Assembly: GCA_963805705.1 (NCBI GenBank)
Contig: CAWDVH010000001.1
Coordinates: 1,860,001-1,924,000 of the forward strand
Direction: 5' to 3'
Length of the DNA stretch: 64,000 nt
DNA from: CAWDVH01 sp963805705
GTDB taxonomy: Bacteria > Actinomycetota > Actinomycetes > Streptosporangiales > Streptosporangiaceae
The notes beneath the pieces were generated by a model that was not told where the DNA came from, ran no database searches, and worked only from the letters and a program-made list of their open reading frames with translations. This document shows positions 16,057-26,370 of this stretch, in pieces. How positions within the stretch are numbered: the stretch's first letter is position 1; every line of letters begins with the position of its first letter. A program made the position numbers and the translations under genes.

Positions 16057-16826
16057 CCGCGCTGCTGCGGGCCGAGCGGGTGGGCAAGGCGTTCGGCGGC
16101 GTGCAGGCGCTCAGCGACTGCACCCTCGAGGTGGAGGAAGGTACCATTGCCGGCCTGATCGGGCCGAACGGCTCCGGCAAGACGACGCTGTTCAACGTCA
16201 TCACCGGATACGAGCGGATCGACTCGGGCGAGATCTACGCGGGGCCGGTGAGCATCACCAACGCGACGCCGCAGCGGGTGTTCAGCCTGGGCATCGGCCG
16301 GACCTTCCAGCTGACCCGGATCTTCCCCCGGCTCACCGTGATGGAGAACATGCTCGTGGCCGCCCAGCACTCCGGCCACCGCCGGCTCCGCAATCCGCTC
16401 GCGCGGGCGGGCGGTGCCGCCGATCGCGGCCGGGCGATGGAGCTGCTGGAGTTCACCGGCATCGCCGGCCACGCGGCGGCGCTGGCCGACACCCTGTCCT
16501 ACGGGCAGCGCAAGCTCCTCGAACTGGCCTACGTGCTGGTCGCCGATCCCGCCGTCGTGCTGCTCGACGAGCCGGCCGGCGGGGTCAATCCCTCGCTGAT
16601 CAACGACATCGCGGCGCGCATACGCGAGCTGAACTCCGGCGGCACGACCTTCCTCATCGTGGAGCACAACATGGACTTCGTGATGGGGCTCTGTGACACC
16701 GTCACCGTCCTTGACTACGGCACGGTGGTCGCCGCCGGGCCGCCGCGGATCATCCGCGATGACCCGAGGGTGCTGGATGCCTATCTCGGAGCTGCGGAAG
16801 AGGATGCCGATGTCCCCGGCGAGTGA
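16053..16826 (+). CDS. livG: Branched-chain-type ABC importer ATPase LivG
   Basis: 257 residues. Walker A GPNGSGKTT, signature LSYGQRKLLELA (the LivG form of the LSGGQ motif) and Walker B VVLLDEPAGG, followed by the His switch LIVEHNMDF. The C-terminal LivG extension (DDPRVLDAYLG) is present. It powers import with LivF. The ATG overlaps the livM stop; an upstream in-frame extension lies wholly inside livM and is not used. Confidence 0.92.
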   Translation: MTALLRAERVGKAFGGVQALSDCTLEVEEGTIAGLIGPNGSGKTTLFNVITGYERIDSGEIYAGPVSITNATPQRVFSLGIGRTFQLTRIFPRLTVMENMLVAAQHSGHRRLRNPLARAGGAADRGRAMELLEFTGIAGHAAALADTLSYGQRKLLELAYVLVADPAVVLLDEPAGGVNPSLINDIAARIRELNSGGTTFLIVEHNMDFVMGLCDTVTVLDYGTVVAAGPPRIIRDDPRVLDAYLGAAEEDADVPGE

Positions 16827-17556
16827 CCCGGTGCTGGTCGTCGAGGACCTGGTGGCCGGGTACGGCGGCGGTGACGTGCTGCACGAGGTGTCGTTCAGCG
16901 TGGCCGAGGGCGGGATCACGTGCCTGGTCGGGCCGAACGGGGCGGGGAAGTCCACCTTGCTCGCGAGCATCAGCGGGCTGCTGCGCCCCCGGCGCGGCCG
17001 GGTCACGCTGCGCGGTGAGCAGATCGCCGGCCAGAGCCCGCGCCAGATCCTGCGCCTGGGCCTGGCCCACATCCCGCAGAATCACAGCCTGTTCCGCGAG
17101 ATGACGGTCAGGGAGAACATCGACCTCGGCGGCTACACCCTGGCGGGCCGGGGGGTCCTGGCCCGCCGCCGCGCGCAGGTCGAGGAGATGTTCCCCGAGG
17201 TCGGACAGTGGGCCGGGAAGAAGGCCGGCAGCCTGTCCGGCGGGCAGCAGCGCCTGGTGGAGATCGCCCGCGGCCTGATGCTCGATCCGGCCCTGATCAT
17301 CCTGGACGAGCCGTCCATGGGCCTGTCCCCCAAGGTGCTCAAGTCAGTGTTCGACGCGATCCGCCTGCTGCACGCCAGCGGCAAGACCATCCTGCTGGTC
17401 GAGCAGAACGCGCGCGCCGGCCTGCGGCTGTCCACCCACGGCGTCGTCCTGGAGAACGGCCGGGTGCGGCTCTCGGGCACCGGCCGTGAGGTGCTGGAGC
17501 ATCCGGAGATCGGCGCGCTCTACCTGGGCGGCACCGTGAAGCCGACACCCACCTGA
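16810..17556 (+). CDS. livF: Branched-chain-type ABC importer ATPase LivF
   Basis: 248 residues. Walker A GPNGAGKST, signature LSGGQQRLVEIARGLM, Walker B LIILDEPSMGLSP, switch ILLVEQNAR. The second ATG (16810) is chosen because GAAGAGG lies six bases before it; the ATG at 16804 would leave no spacing. The gene overlaps livG by 17 bases. It completes a five-gene importer, so the transporter looks functional. Confidence 0.92.
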   Translation: MSPASDPVLVVEDLVAGYGGGDVLHEVSFSVAEGGITCLVGPNGAGKSTLLASISGLLRPRRGRVTLRGEQIAGQSPRQILRLGLAHIPQNHSLFREMTVRENIDLGGYTLAGRGVLARRRAQVEEMFPEVGQWAGKKAGSLSGGQQRLVEIARGLMLDPALIILDEPSMGLSPKVLKSVFDAIRLLHASGKTILLVEQNARAGLRLSTHGVVLENGRVRLSGTGREVLEHPEIGALYLGGTVKPTPT

Positions 17557-17569
17557 TCGGCGGCCCCGC

Positions 17570-18550
17570 GTGATCGTCGACACCCACTGCCATGTCGTGG
17601 TTCCCGAGATGATGACCGCCGCGGTTCCGGCCAGCTGGCGCCCGGTTGTCCGGCGGGCCGGCGGGCGGCCCGTGGTGGAGTTTCGCGGCCAGTCCCTGAG
17701 CTCGGTGACCGGTGAGTTCACCGACATCGATGTGATGCTCGGCCAGGCCGCCGCGGCCGGAGTCGGCCACCTGCTCCTGTCGCCCTGGATCATGCTCATC
17801 CCGGTGGACGCCGGGCTGGACGAGGCGCTCGGCGTCTGCCGCGTGCAGAACGAGGCGCTCTCGCGCGCCACGTCCCGCGGCCGGGTCAGTGCCCTGGGTG
17901 CTGTGCCGCTGCAGGACGCCGCGGCCGCGGCCCGCGAGCTTGAGGAGCTCATGCGGCTGCCCGGCATGTGCGGGACGCAGATCCCGGCCAGCATCCGGGG
18001 CGCATGCCTGGGCGATGACCGGTTTCTGCCGTTCTGGGAGGTGGCGGAGGCGACCGGGGCCCTGGTCTTCGTCCACCCGACCACGCGCGGCCTCGGGCTG
18101 CCTGCCCTCGATGACTATTACCTGTGGAACTCGGTCGGCAACCCGCTCGAAACCGCGATCACCGCTGCGCATCTCGTCGCGGCCGGGGTGCTGGAGCGCT
18201 ACCAGCGGCTGCGCATCCTGCTGGCCCATGGCGGCGGTGCCCTGCTCGCCGTCCGCGGCCGGCTGCGCCAGGCGCACTTCGCCCGCGAGGAAGCCAGGGC
18301 ACGATCGGCGGCCGGGCCCGATGACTCGCTGCGCCGGTTCTACTTCGACTCCCTGACCCACGACCAGGCGATGCTGGCCGATCTCGTCGCCTATGCGGGC
18401 GCTGATCACGTGCTGCTCGGGTCAGACCGGCCGTTCGACATGGGCACGCAGGATCCGGTCGGCCAGGTCCGCGCCCTGGGCCTGGGCGCAGGCGAGGATC
18501 TCATCCTGGGCGGCAATGCCTGCCGGCTCCTGAATATCCCGGCGGCGTGA
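17570..18550 (+). CDS. ACMSD-like amidohydrolase (metal-dependent decarboxylase/hydrolase)
   Basis: 326 residues from a GTG start 13 bases after livF. Metal site of the amidohydrolase superfamily: HCH in DTHCHVV at the N-terminus, FVHPTTRG, AHGGGALL, and Asp in GSDRPFDMG near the C-terminus. This pattern is that of aminocarboxymuconate-semialdehyde decarboxylase and related non-oxidative decarboxylases and hydratases, enzymes common in aromatic ring breakdown. Its place in the importer operon suggests that it acts on the imported compound or an early product. Substrate unknown. Confidence 0.85.
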   Translation: MIVDTHCHVVVPEMMTAAVPASWRPVVRRAGGRPVVEFRGQSLSSVTGEFTDIDVMLGQAAAAGVGHLLLSPWIMLIPVDAGLDEALGVCRVQNEALSRATSRGRVSALGAVPLQDAAAAARELEELMRLPGMCGTQIPASIRGACLGDDRFLPFWEVAEATGALVFVHPTTRGLGLPALDDYYLWNSVGNPLETAITAAHLVAAGVLERYQRLRILLAHGGGALLAVRGRLRQAHFAREEARARSAAGPDDSLRRFYFDSLTHDQAMLADLVAYAGADHVLLGSDRPFDMGTQDPVGQVRALGLGAGEDLILGGNACRLLNIPAA

Positions 18551-18591
18551 CGGCCGGAGCCAGAGCCCACAGCCTGAGGGAGAATCGGTAC

Positions 18592-19328
18592 ATGAGCGAT
18601 GCGGATATCCACTTCTACTTCGATCCGGTGTGCCCGTTCGCGTGGCTGACCAGCAAATGGGTGCGGATCGTGCAGGCCCAGCGCGGCTACACCGTGGACT
18701 GGCGGTTCATCTCGCTGCGGCTGATCAACGCGGCCGTGGACTACGACAGTCATTTCCCGCCCGGGTACGAGGCCGGTCACACCGCCGGGCTCAAGCTGCT
18801 GCGCGTCGCCGCCCGGACGAGGGCCGAATACGGCCGCGATGCGGTCGGGCGGCTGCAGGCGGCTCTCGGCGCCCGGATTTTCGACACCGCGCCCGACTCC
18901 GAGCAGGCCGATGCCGGGCATCGCGGCACCCTGGCCTTCCTCGAGCCGGTCCTGTCGCAGGCCGGGCTGCCGGCTGGCCTGGCCGGCGCGCTCGAAGACA
19001 CCTCCCTCGATGCCGGGCTGCGGCGCGAGTCGGACGAGGCCCTCGCGCTGACCGGCCAGGATGTCGGGACGCCGATCATCCAGTTCCAGCCCCCGGCCGG
19101 CGTGGCGTTCTTCGGGCCCGTGATCAGCCGCCTGCCCACTGAGGAGCAGGCCGTCCCGCTGTGGGACAACGTGCTGGGCCTGGCCAGCTTCCCTGGCTTC
19201 GCCGAGCTCAAGCGCAGCCTGCGCGAGCGCCCGCAGCTACGCAGCTTCGGGGGGAGCCCGGCCCGGCCGGCGCCCAGGAGGACTGGCAGGCCGGCCACCG
19301 GCGGCTCCAGCAGGAGAGGCGGGCATGA
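18592..19328 (+). CDS. DsbA-fold oxidoreductase/HCCA-isomerase-like protein (apparent frameshift near its end)
   Basis: Thioredoxin-like DsbA fold: FYFDPVCPFAWLTSKW with a single Cys (CPF) in place of CxxC, as in 2-hydroxychromene-2-carboxylate isomerases and mycothiol-dependent nitroreductase-like proteins; cis-Pro region QDVGTPIIQF near residue 165. As read, the frame runs on to 19479, overlapping the next gene by 155 bases with a shadow-like tail. Adding one G to the G6 run at 19249-19254 instead gives an acidic, Gln-rich end (AQEDWQAGHRRLQQ) and a TGA at 19326-19328 that overlaps the next ATG. I take this as the true end, about 245 residues. Confidence 0.75.
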
Positions 19329-20292
19329 CCACCGAGCTGGTCCTGCTGGGAACGGCGGGCGCGCCTATGCCCGTGGCCGGCCGCGGCGGGATCTGCTCAG
19401 CGCTCATCGTCGGGGACCGGATCTTCGTCATCGACTGCGGCCGCGGGTCGCCGTCCGCCTTCGCCAACGCGGGACTTGACTTCCCGCGTCTGGAAGCGGT
19501 GTTCCTCACCCACCTGCACGCCGACCACACCGGTGATCTGGCCGGCCTGCTGCTGTATCCGTGGGGCGGCCGTACGGGCGAGGGCGGCCCGCTCGCGCCG
19601 ATCCGGGTCTACGGGCCGTCGCGACCCGAAACGCTGCCCGCCGGGGATGCCACCTTCCATCGTCAGACGACGATCCACCCGGAACGGCCGGCCCCGGCAC
19701 GGCGGACCTGGTCGACAGCATCCTGGCCAGTTATGCCTACCACCTGAACGTCATGCCGCTGGACGCCCGTATGCCGGACGCGGGCGCGCTCGTGCGCGGA
19801 ATCGACATCCGCGTCCCGGCCGCCGCGCCGGGCCGCCCCAGGGTTCCGGTCGTGGTTTTCGACGACGGAGCCGTCCGGGTGACCGCCGTCGCGGTGACGC
19901 ACGGCCGGGCGGTCCCGGCCCTGGCCTACCGGTTCGACACCCCGGACGGCTCGGTGGCGTTCTCCGGCGACACGACCGTGAACGATGACCTGATCGCCCT
20001 GGCCCGCGAGGCCGACATCCTCGTCCACCAGGTCGCCGACCTCGGCTACCTCCAGCGCCACGGCTTCGCCGGCGCCGCCCTCGACCGGATGGCCGCGCTG
20101 CACACCGACGTCAGCCAGGTCGGGGGCGTCGCCGAGCGCGCCGGGGTCCGCGAGCTCGTCCTCACTCATTACCTGCCGGCTGACCCAGACGCGATCACCG
20201 ATGCGCACTGGGCGCAGCGCGCCGGCCAGGGCTTCAGCGGCACAACCACGGCAGGCCGCGACGGCCTGCGCCGGACGCTCCCGGCCGGTTGA
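19325..20292 (+). CDS. Metallo-beta-lactamase-fold hydrolase (RNase Z/arylsulfatase-like), frameshifted as read
   Basis: The N-terminal part (19325 to about 19690) has VFLTHLHADHTGDL (HxHxDH zinc site); the C-terminal part, in another frame (about 19696-20292), has AVTHGRAVPALAYRF, FSGDTTVND and LTHYLP, the remaining zinc ligands. The two join if one C is added to the C4 run at 19692-19695, giving ERPAPGTADLVDS and a complete protein of about 322 residues. Either a sequencing deletion or a recent mutation. In-operon with the DsbA-like gene through an ATGA overlap. A lactonase or ester hydrolase role in the island is possible. Confidence 0.78.
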
Positions 20293-20637
20293 CTCCGCCG
20301 GGACGGCGGGATACTTTCCCAACGAGGCCGCGAGTTTCGCAGGCCCCCGGTAAACGGGGCGGAGTGAGCATGTTTCCTGGCATGAGCTCGTCCATCAGGG
20401 TAGGGCTCCCTTCCGCGAGTGACCCGCGGGGAATTGCGGGCTCAGGCACGTGGTGGATGACTGGCTCGTGTCAGCCGGCTGCCCTGCAGGGGCGCGTGAG
20501 GCGGCCGAGGATAGTCCGCTTCAGGGATCTTCGGCTTCGCTGGCGTACCCGGTAGGACGATCACCAGCGACTCGCCTTCCCTGACGGGACTACCGCCGGC
20601 GCCGCGGGCGGGGCAGCCGGTCTGGCAGGATCCCGGT
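20293..20637. other. Non-coding region (345 bp) after the catabolic island
   Basis: No convincing gene. A short inverted repeat (CCGCC, 5-base loop, GGCGG at 20295-20309) just after the hydrolase stop may help end transcription but is weak. The rest should contain the promoter of the M20 peptidase gene, with no element I can defend. Confidence 0.4.
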
Positions 20638-22074
20638 ATGGATCACAGCAAAGCACATGAGGTAGTCGTCAGCGGCTGGACTGACCAGGTGCTGCCGAGC
20701 CTGGCGGAACTGGTGGAAATCCCCGCCCTGTCACCGGCTTTCGACGCTTCGTGGGAGGCGAACGGCCAGCTGCGGGCCGCCGTTGACCATGTCCGTGACT
20801 GGATCGCGACGCGTAACCTGCCGGGGGCAACGCTCGATGTCGTCCAGCTGCCGGGCCGTCCCCCGCTGCTGCTGGTCGACGTGCCCGCGACGCCGGGGAC
20901 GGCGGCCCAGGGCACCGTCATCCTGTACGGGCACCTCGACAAGCAGCCGCCGGTCGGCGGCTGGTCGGAGGGACTCGGCCCGTGGCAGGCCGTGTTCCGC
21001 GACGGCAGGCTGTACGGGCGCGGCGCGGTCGACGACGGCTACGCGGGCTACGCGGCGACAACCGCGCTGGAGGCCGTGCGCGCGGCCGGCGGTGCCCACG
21101 CACGGGCGGTACTGCTGCTGGAGACGGGTGAGGAGTCAGGCAGCCCGGACCTGCCCGCGTACATGGAGCACCTGGGTGACCGGCTGGGCGACGTGACCTT
21201 CGTGGTGTGCCTGGATGCCGGGGGCGGCGACTACGAACGGCTGTGGCTGACCAGCAGCCTGCGCGGAGTAGTGCAAGCCACGGTCACGGTGCGCGTCCTG
21301 GAATCGGCTCAGCACTCCGGCCTGGCCAGCGGCATCGTCCCGAGCTCGTTCCGGATCATGCGCGCCCTGCTCGACCGGGTTGAGGACTCCGCGACCGGCG
21401 AGATCAAGCTTGGTGAGATGACCGTGCCGATCCCCGCCGAACGCCGCGCCGAGGCGCACGAGGCCGCCGCGGCCGATCCCGGAGCGCCGCGGCGGCGGTA
21501 TCCGCTGGCCAGGGGAATGCGGGCCGTCACCGACGACGATGCCGAGCTCATCCTCGGCAATACCTGGCGGCCGACACTGTCGGTGATCGGCGCCGCCGGG
21601 CTCCCGGAACCGGCGATGGCCGGGAACGTGCTGCGGGCCTGGACGGCGCTGACCCTCAGCTTCCGCATCCCGCCGATGGCCGACGCGAAGACCGCCCTGG
21701 CCGCGCTGGAGAAGATCCTCACCACCGACGTGCCCTACGGCGCGCAGGTCGAGCTCAGCGATCTGACCGCGGAGAACGGCTGGAACGCGCCCGCGGTGGC
21801 GCCGTGGCTCGACGCGGCGCTGACGCAGGTCAGCGACCGCGTGTTCGGCACGCCGCACCGCAGCATCGGCATCGGCGGCTCGGTGCCGTTCATGGAGCTG
21901 CTCGGCCGGCTGTACCCGCGGGCGCAGTTCCTTATTACCGGCGCCCTCGGGGCGGACTCGAACATGCACGTCCCCGACGAATGGCTGAACATCGGGTTCG
22001 CCCAGCAGGTGACCGAGGCCGTCGCGCACATTCTCGATGCCCATGCCCGCAGCGGTCCTGGCCGGCCGGGGTGA
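20638..22074 (+). CDS. M20-family metallopeptidase/deacylase
   Basis: 478 residues. Di-zinc site motifs: LYGHLDKQPP, GRGAVDDGYAG, ETGEESGS and CLDAGGG, and the last His in GADSNMHVPDEWL. A dimerisation lid domain sits between (about 210-370). The length and GHLDKQP motif resemble the CNDP/dipeptidase branch, which splits dipeptides or N-acyl amino acids in the cytosol. No signal peptide. It lies alone after the catabolic island; a link is possible but not shown. Confidence 0.88.
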   Translation: MDHSKAHEVVVSGWTDQVLPSLAELVEIPALSPAFDASWEANGQLRAAVDHVRDWIATRNLPGATLDVVQLPGRPPLLLVDVPATPGTAAQGTVILYGHLDKQPPVGGWSEGLGPWQAVFRDGRLYGRGAVDDGYAGYAATTALEAVRAAGGAHARAVLLLETGEESGSPDLPAYMEHLGDRLGDVTFVVCLDAGGGDYERLWLTSSLRGVVQATVTVRVLESAQHSGLASGIVPSSFRIMRALLDRVEDSATGEIKLGEMTVPIPAERRAEAHEAAAADPGAPRRRYPLARGMRAVTDDDAELILGNTWRPTLSVIGAAGLPEPAMAGNVLRAWTALTLSFRIPPMADAKTALAALEKILTTDVPYGAQVELSDLTAENGWNAPAVAPWLDAALTQVSDRVFGTPHRSIGIGGSVPFMELLGRLYPRAQFLITGALGADSNMHVPDEWLNIGFAQQVTEAVAHILDAHARSGPGRPG

Positions 22075-22127
22075 CTCGCGCAGCAGTCCGCAACTCGCGG
22101 GTAACCAGGCCCAAAGATGCTGCCGTA

Positions 22128-22215
22128 ATACCGTAGATACTGCAATACTGCGTGCCTGAGATGCACTGCCGGCCGGTGACCTCTTACCGTCACCCCGCTG
22201 ACATTGCCATACTGC
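22128..22215. promoter_or_regulatory. Iteron-like ATACTGC repeats upstream of parA-like gene (candidate operator/centromere)
   Basis: ATACCGT at 22128, ATACTGC at 22137 and ATACTGC at 22145 lie 9 and 8 bases apart; another ATACTGC is at 22209, 64 bases further, immediately before the ATG. Two copies extend to ATACTGCGT. Repeats of this kind upstream of a ParA gene resemble the operator/parS sites of type Ib partition systems. Confidence 0.5.
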
Positions 22216-22219
22216 GTTA

Positions 22220-22888
22220 ATGACGGCTCTTAGTGTTGCCCTGGTCAACCTCAAGCCCGGTACGGGCAAGACCACATCGGCGGTCTGGCTAGCCCACGTT
22301 TTCGCCGAGGCGGGCAACACCGTGCTCCTGGTGGACGCGGACCCTTCCGGGAGCGCGCTGGAGTGGTCAGACCTCGCGGCCATGTACCCGAGGCTGCCGC
22401 AGACGGCGTTCCCGTTCCGGATCGTGGCCCTGCCGTCCCGCAGCCTGCACCGCCGGGTACCCGAGATCGCCAGCGCGGATGACGTGGTGATCATCGACGC
22501 CCCCCAGCTCGAGGACCACGAGGGCATTGCCCGGTCGGCGATGCGGTACGTCGACGAGATCCTGATCCCGTGCGCGCCGAGTCCCATTGAGATCAACCGC
22601 ACCACGCCCGTGCGAGACGAGATCACCGAGGTCGAGGAGCTCCGGGACCGGCCCGGCCGCTCGGCCGTGCTGCTGAACCGCTGCATCGCCCGTGCGAACT
22701 CCACAGCCAACGCCAGGGCGGCGCTCGAGGATCTCGGCTACGGCGTGCTGCGGACAGCGGTGCCGAGGCTGGAGGTCTACGCGCAGAGCTTCGGCATGCC
22801 GATTCCTGCCGTGGGCCGGGACGTGTGGCGCCGCGTGGCCAGGGACCTCATCGAGCGGCCCGTTTCCCTCGGTACGGTGCGGTCGTGA
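22220..22888 (+). CDS. ParA-family ATPase (type Ib-like, no N-terminal HTH)
   Basis: 222 residues. Deviant Walker A NLKPGTGKTT with the signature Lys of the ParA/MinD group, Walker A' region VDADPSGSALEW, Walker B VVIIDAPQ. It begins directly with the P-loop strand, as in the short ParA proteins of type Ib partition systems (ParF, delta), rather than with a DNA-binding domain. Its stop overlaps the start of a small DNA-binding-like gene (GTGA), so both are one unit. It probably segregates DNA or positions a complex; whether it belongs to an integrated plasmid cannot be told here. Confidence 0.85.
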   Translation: MTALSVALVNLKPGTGKTTSAVWLAHVFAEAGNTVLLVDADPSGSALEWSDLAAMYPRLPQTAFPFRIVALPSRSLHRRVPEIASADDVVIIDAPQLEDHEGIARSAMRYVDEILIPCAPSPIEINRTTPVRDEITEVEELRDRPGRSAVLLNRCIARANSTANARAALEDLGYGVLRTAVPRLEVYAQSFGMPIPAVGRDVWRRVARDLIERPVSLGTVRS

Positions 22889-23175
22889 CCACCGAGCAGG
22901 AGCGGCGAAAGGCGCAGATGGCGGCCGCCGCCGCGAGGCGCACCGAGCCCGACGCGTCCCCGGCCGGCCGGACCGCGATCCGGTCCAAGCCGATCAGGAT
23001 CACCCTGGACCTGAGCCCGGAGCTCTACCGGCAGCTCACCCGGTGGACGGATACCGCCGCGATCGAGCTCGACGTGCCGCGCATCGCCCTGGCCGACGCC
23101 ATGCGGGCGATGATCAGGGTCGCGGCGGACAGCCCGGGCGACATCATCGAGCAGCTGCGCCGCGATCGCAAGTAG
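22885..23175 (+). CDS. Small ribbon-helix-helix-like partner of the ParA ATPase
   Basis: 96 residues from a GTG that overlaps the ParA stop. N-terminal basic, disordered stretch (EQERRKAQMAAAAARR) followed by KPIRITLDLSPELYRQLTRW, a strand-helix pattern typical of ribbon-helix-helix DNA-binding proteins, then a second helix (ALADAMRAMIRVAAD). This is the layout of ParG/omega centromere-binding proteins. It should bind the repeats upstream and stimulate the ATPase with its flexible N-terminus. The assignment rests on pattern and context, not a named family. Confidence 0.65.
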   Translation: MTTEQERRKAQMAAAAARRTEPDASPAGRTAIRSKPIRITLDLSPELYRQLTRWTDTAAIELDVPRIALADAMRAMIRVAADSPGDIIEQLRRDRK

Positions 23176-23183
23176 CAGGGCGG

Positions 23184-24323
23184 CTAGCTGGCGGGCTTCG
23201 GGCCCGCAGTGCTCATGCTGCCCAGCTTGCTCAGGAGGCCGAACCAGAAGCGGGCGCCGGGGACGAGGGCCACGATCGTGATCAGGAAGCCGATGAGGAC
23301 GAGCGCGGCCTGGCCGGGCGAACCGCCGTGGCGGCTGAAGATTCCTCGCTGATCGAGCCAGTTGCACGACGTCCCGGCCGGGACGCAGTCGCGGACGGTT
23401 CCCCATCCGACCGGCAAGCCGGCCTGGGCGGCGGCGGATAGCTGATCCTGGAGACTGGCCAGGCACGCTTGCCGGTCCTGGCTCGGGGGACAGGACGTGC
23501 TTTTCGCCGCGACCGCGCTCACGGCCGTGTTGACGGTGCTGTCGGTGTAAAGGGTGCGCGCGATGGTGAGCGCGTTGATATTGAGCAGCAGCACGAGGAT
23601 CGCCCCGACCACCAGCGTGATCTTGGCAACGTACCGCTTGTACCAGCCGGATACGCGGTCCATGTGATCGTCGTACCAGTGCTCGACTGAGCTGCGGAAT
23701 ACGCTGATGTCATCGTCGGCGCTCTTGGCCAGGGCCTGCAGCGATGATTTGAGCGTCGACATCGAGCCGTCCGGCAGTGCGTTCACGGACTGCATGATGG
23801 TGCTCATGCTCGTCTGCCCTGCGGCCGTGGGCACTACCAGGTCGACGACCGCCTCGGCGAACGACCTCGCCGGGATATAGGAGGGCAGGCTCCGGCACTG
23901 GCGCCACAGGTGCCCGCCCGCACTGGCCGCCAGCTTCGCCGGGTGGCCCGCCTGCGCCGGTGGCGTCAGCGTGAGCGTCCGGCCGGAGATCTGGCCGGTC
24001 ATCCCCTGGCTGCGCAGGATCGGGCCGCCGAGCAGCGCGTTCGTGGCCGATGGCACGGCTGGAGCGGCCGCGTGGCCCGCGCCGCCGGCGGGCGCATCGC
24101 CGCGCGTCAGGGCCTTCATGTCAGCGTAATTCTGCTGCGCCTGCCCCAGGTCCAGGCCCGTCCCCTCGCCGTCGAGGAGCTCGCGCAGGCCGCGTAGCAG
24201 GTACGCCCCGCGTAGCCCGAGGAAGCGCGCGATCAGCTCGGTGACCACGGAGCTAAGAGCGGCCGTCACGCCGAAGACAAAGGCCAGTCCTATGGCCAGG
24301 TCAATAATCCCTGAGCTTGGCAT
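23184..24323 (-). CDS. Membrane protein of unknown function
   Basis: 379 residues from the ATG at 24323. Predicted membrane segments: one at the N-terminus (DLAIGLAFVFGVTAALSSVV), one in the middle (LVVGAILVLLLNINAL, near residue 250) and one near the end (AALVLIGFLITIVALVPG). Between the first two is a soluble region with an amphipathic helical part (ALAKSADDDISVFRSSVEHWYDDHMDRVSGWYKRYV written in pieces: SADDDISVF and VEHWYDDHMD). The loop between segments two and three has four Cys residues that may form disulfides outside. I do not recognise a function. Convergent with the ParA unit, only eight bases apart. Confidence 0.65.
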   Translation of the reverse strand: MPSSGIIDLAIGLAFVFGVTAALSSVVTELIARFLGLRGAYLLRGLRELLDGEGTGLDLGQAQQNYADMKALTRGDAPAGGAGHAAAPAVPSATNALLGGPILRSQGMTGQISGRTLTLTPPAQAGHPAKLAASAGGHLWRQCRSLPSYIPARSFAEAVVDLVVPTAAGQTSMSTIMQSVNALPDGSMSTLKSSLQALAKSADDDISVFRSSVEHWYDDHMDRVSGWYKRYVAKITLVVGAILVLLLNINALTIARTLYTDSTVNTAVSAVAAKSTSCPPSQDRQACLASLQDQLSAAAQAGLPVGWGTVRDCVPAGTSCNWLDQRGIFSRHGGSPGQAALVLIGFLITIVALVPGARFWFGLLSKLGSMSTAGPKPAS

Positions 24324-24461
24324 GCAATCCCCCGTTGAGCTTGACTGCCGGCCGCTCCTGCAGGCAAATGTCCATTCGTCCGCGCGCGTGCACTTGGACC
24401 GTATGGCACGCACCCGCTGCTTGTCTCGCCTAGCGCCAGAATCGTCGAGGTTACGTGCCTC

Positions 24462-26282
<1,821 letters not shown>

Positions 26283-26370
26283 GCGTGCTCCGAGGGTGGT
26301 GTCGATGCGGACGATCCACTCCAGGGTGACATGCGGAACCGGCGCACGGTGTTCGTGCCAGGATGATGAC

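Noticed and set aside
20295..20309. Small hairpin after the MBL-fold gene
   Set aside because: Only a 5-bp stem in very G+C-rich DNA; too weak to call a terminator.
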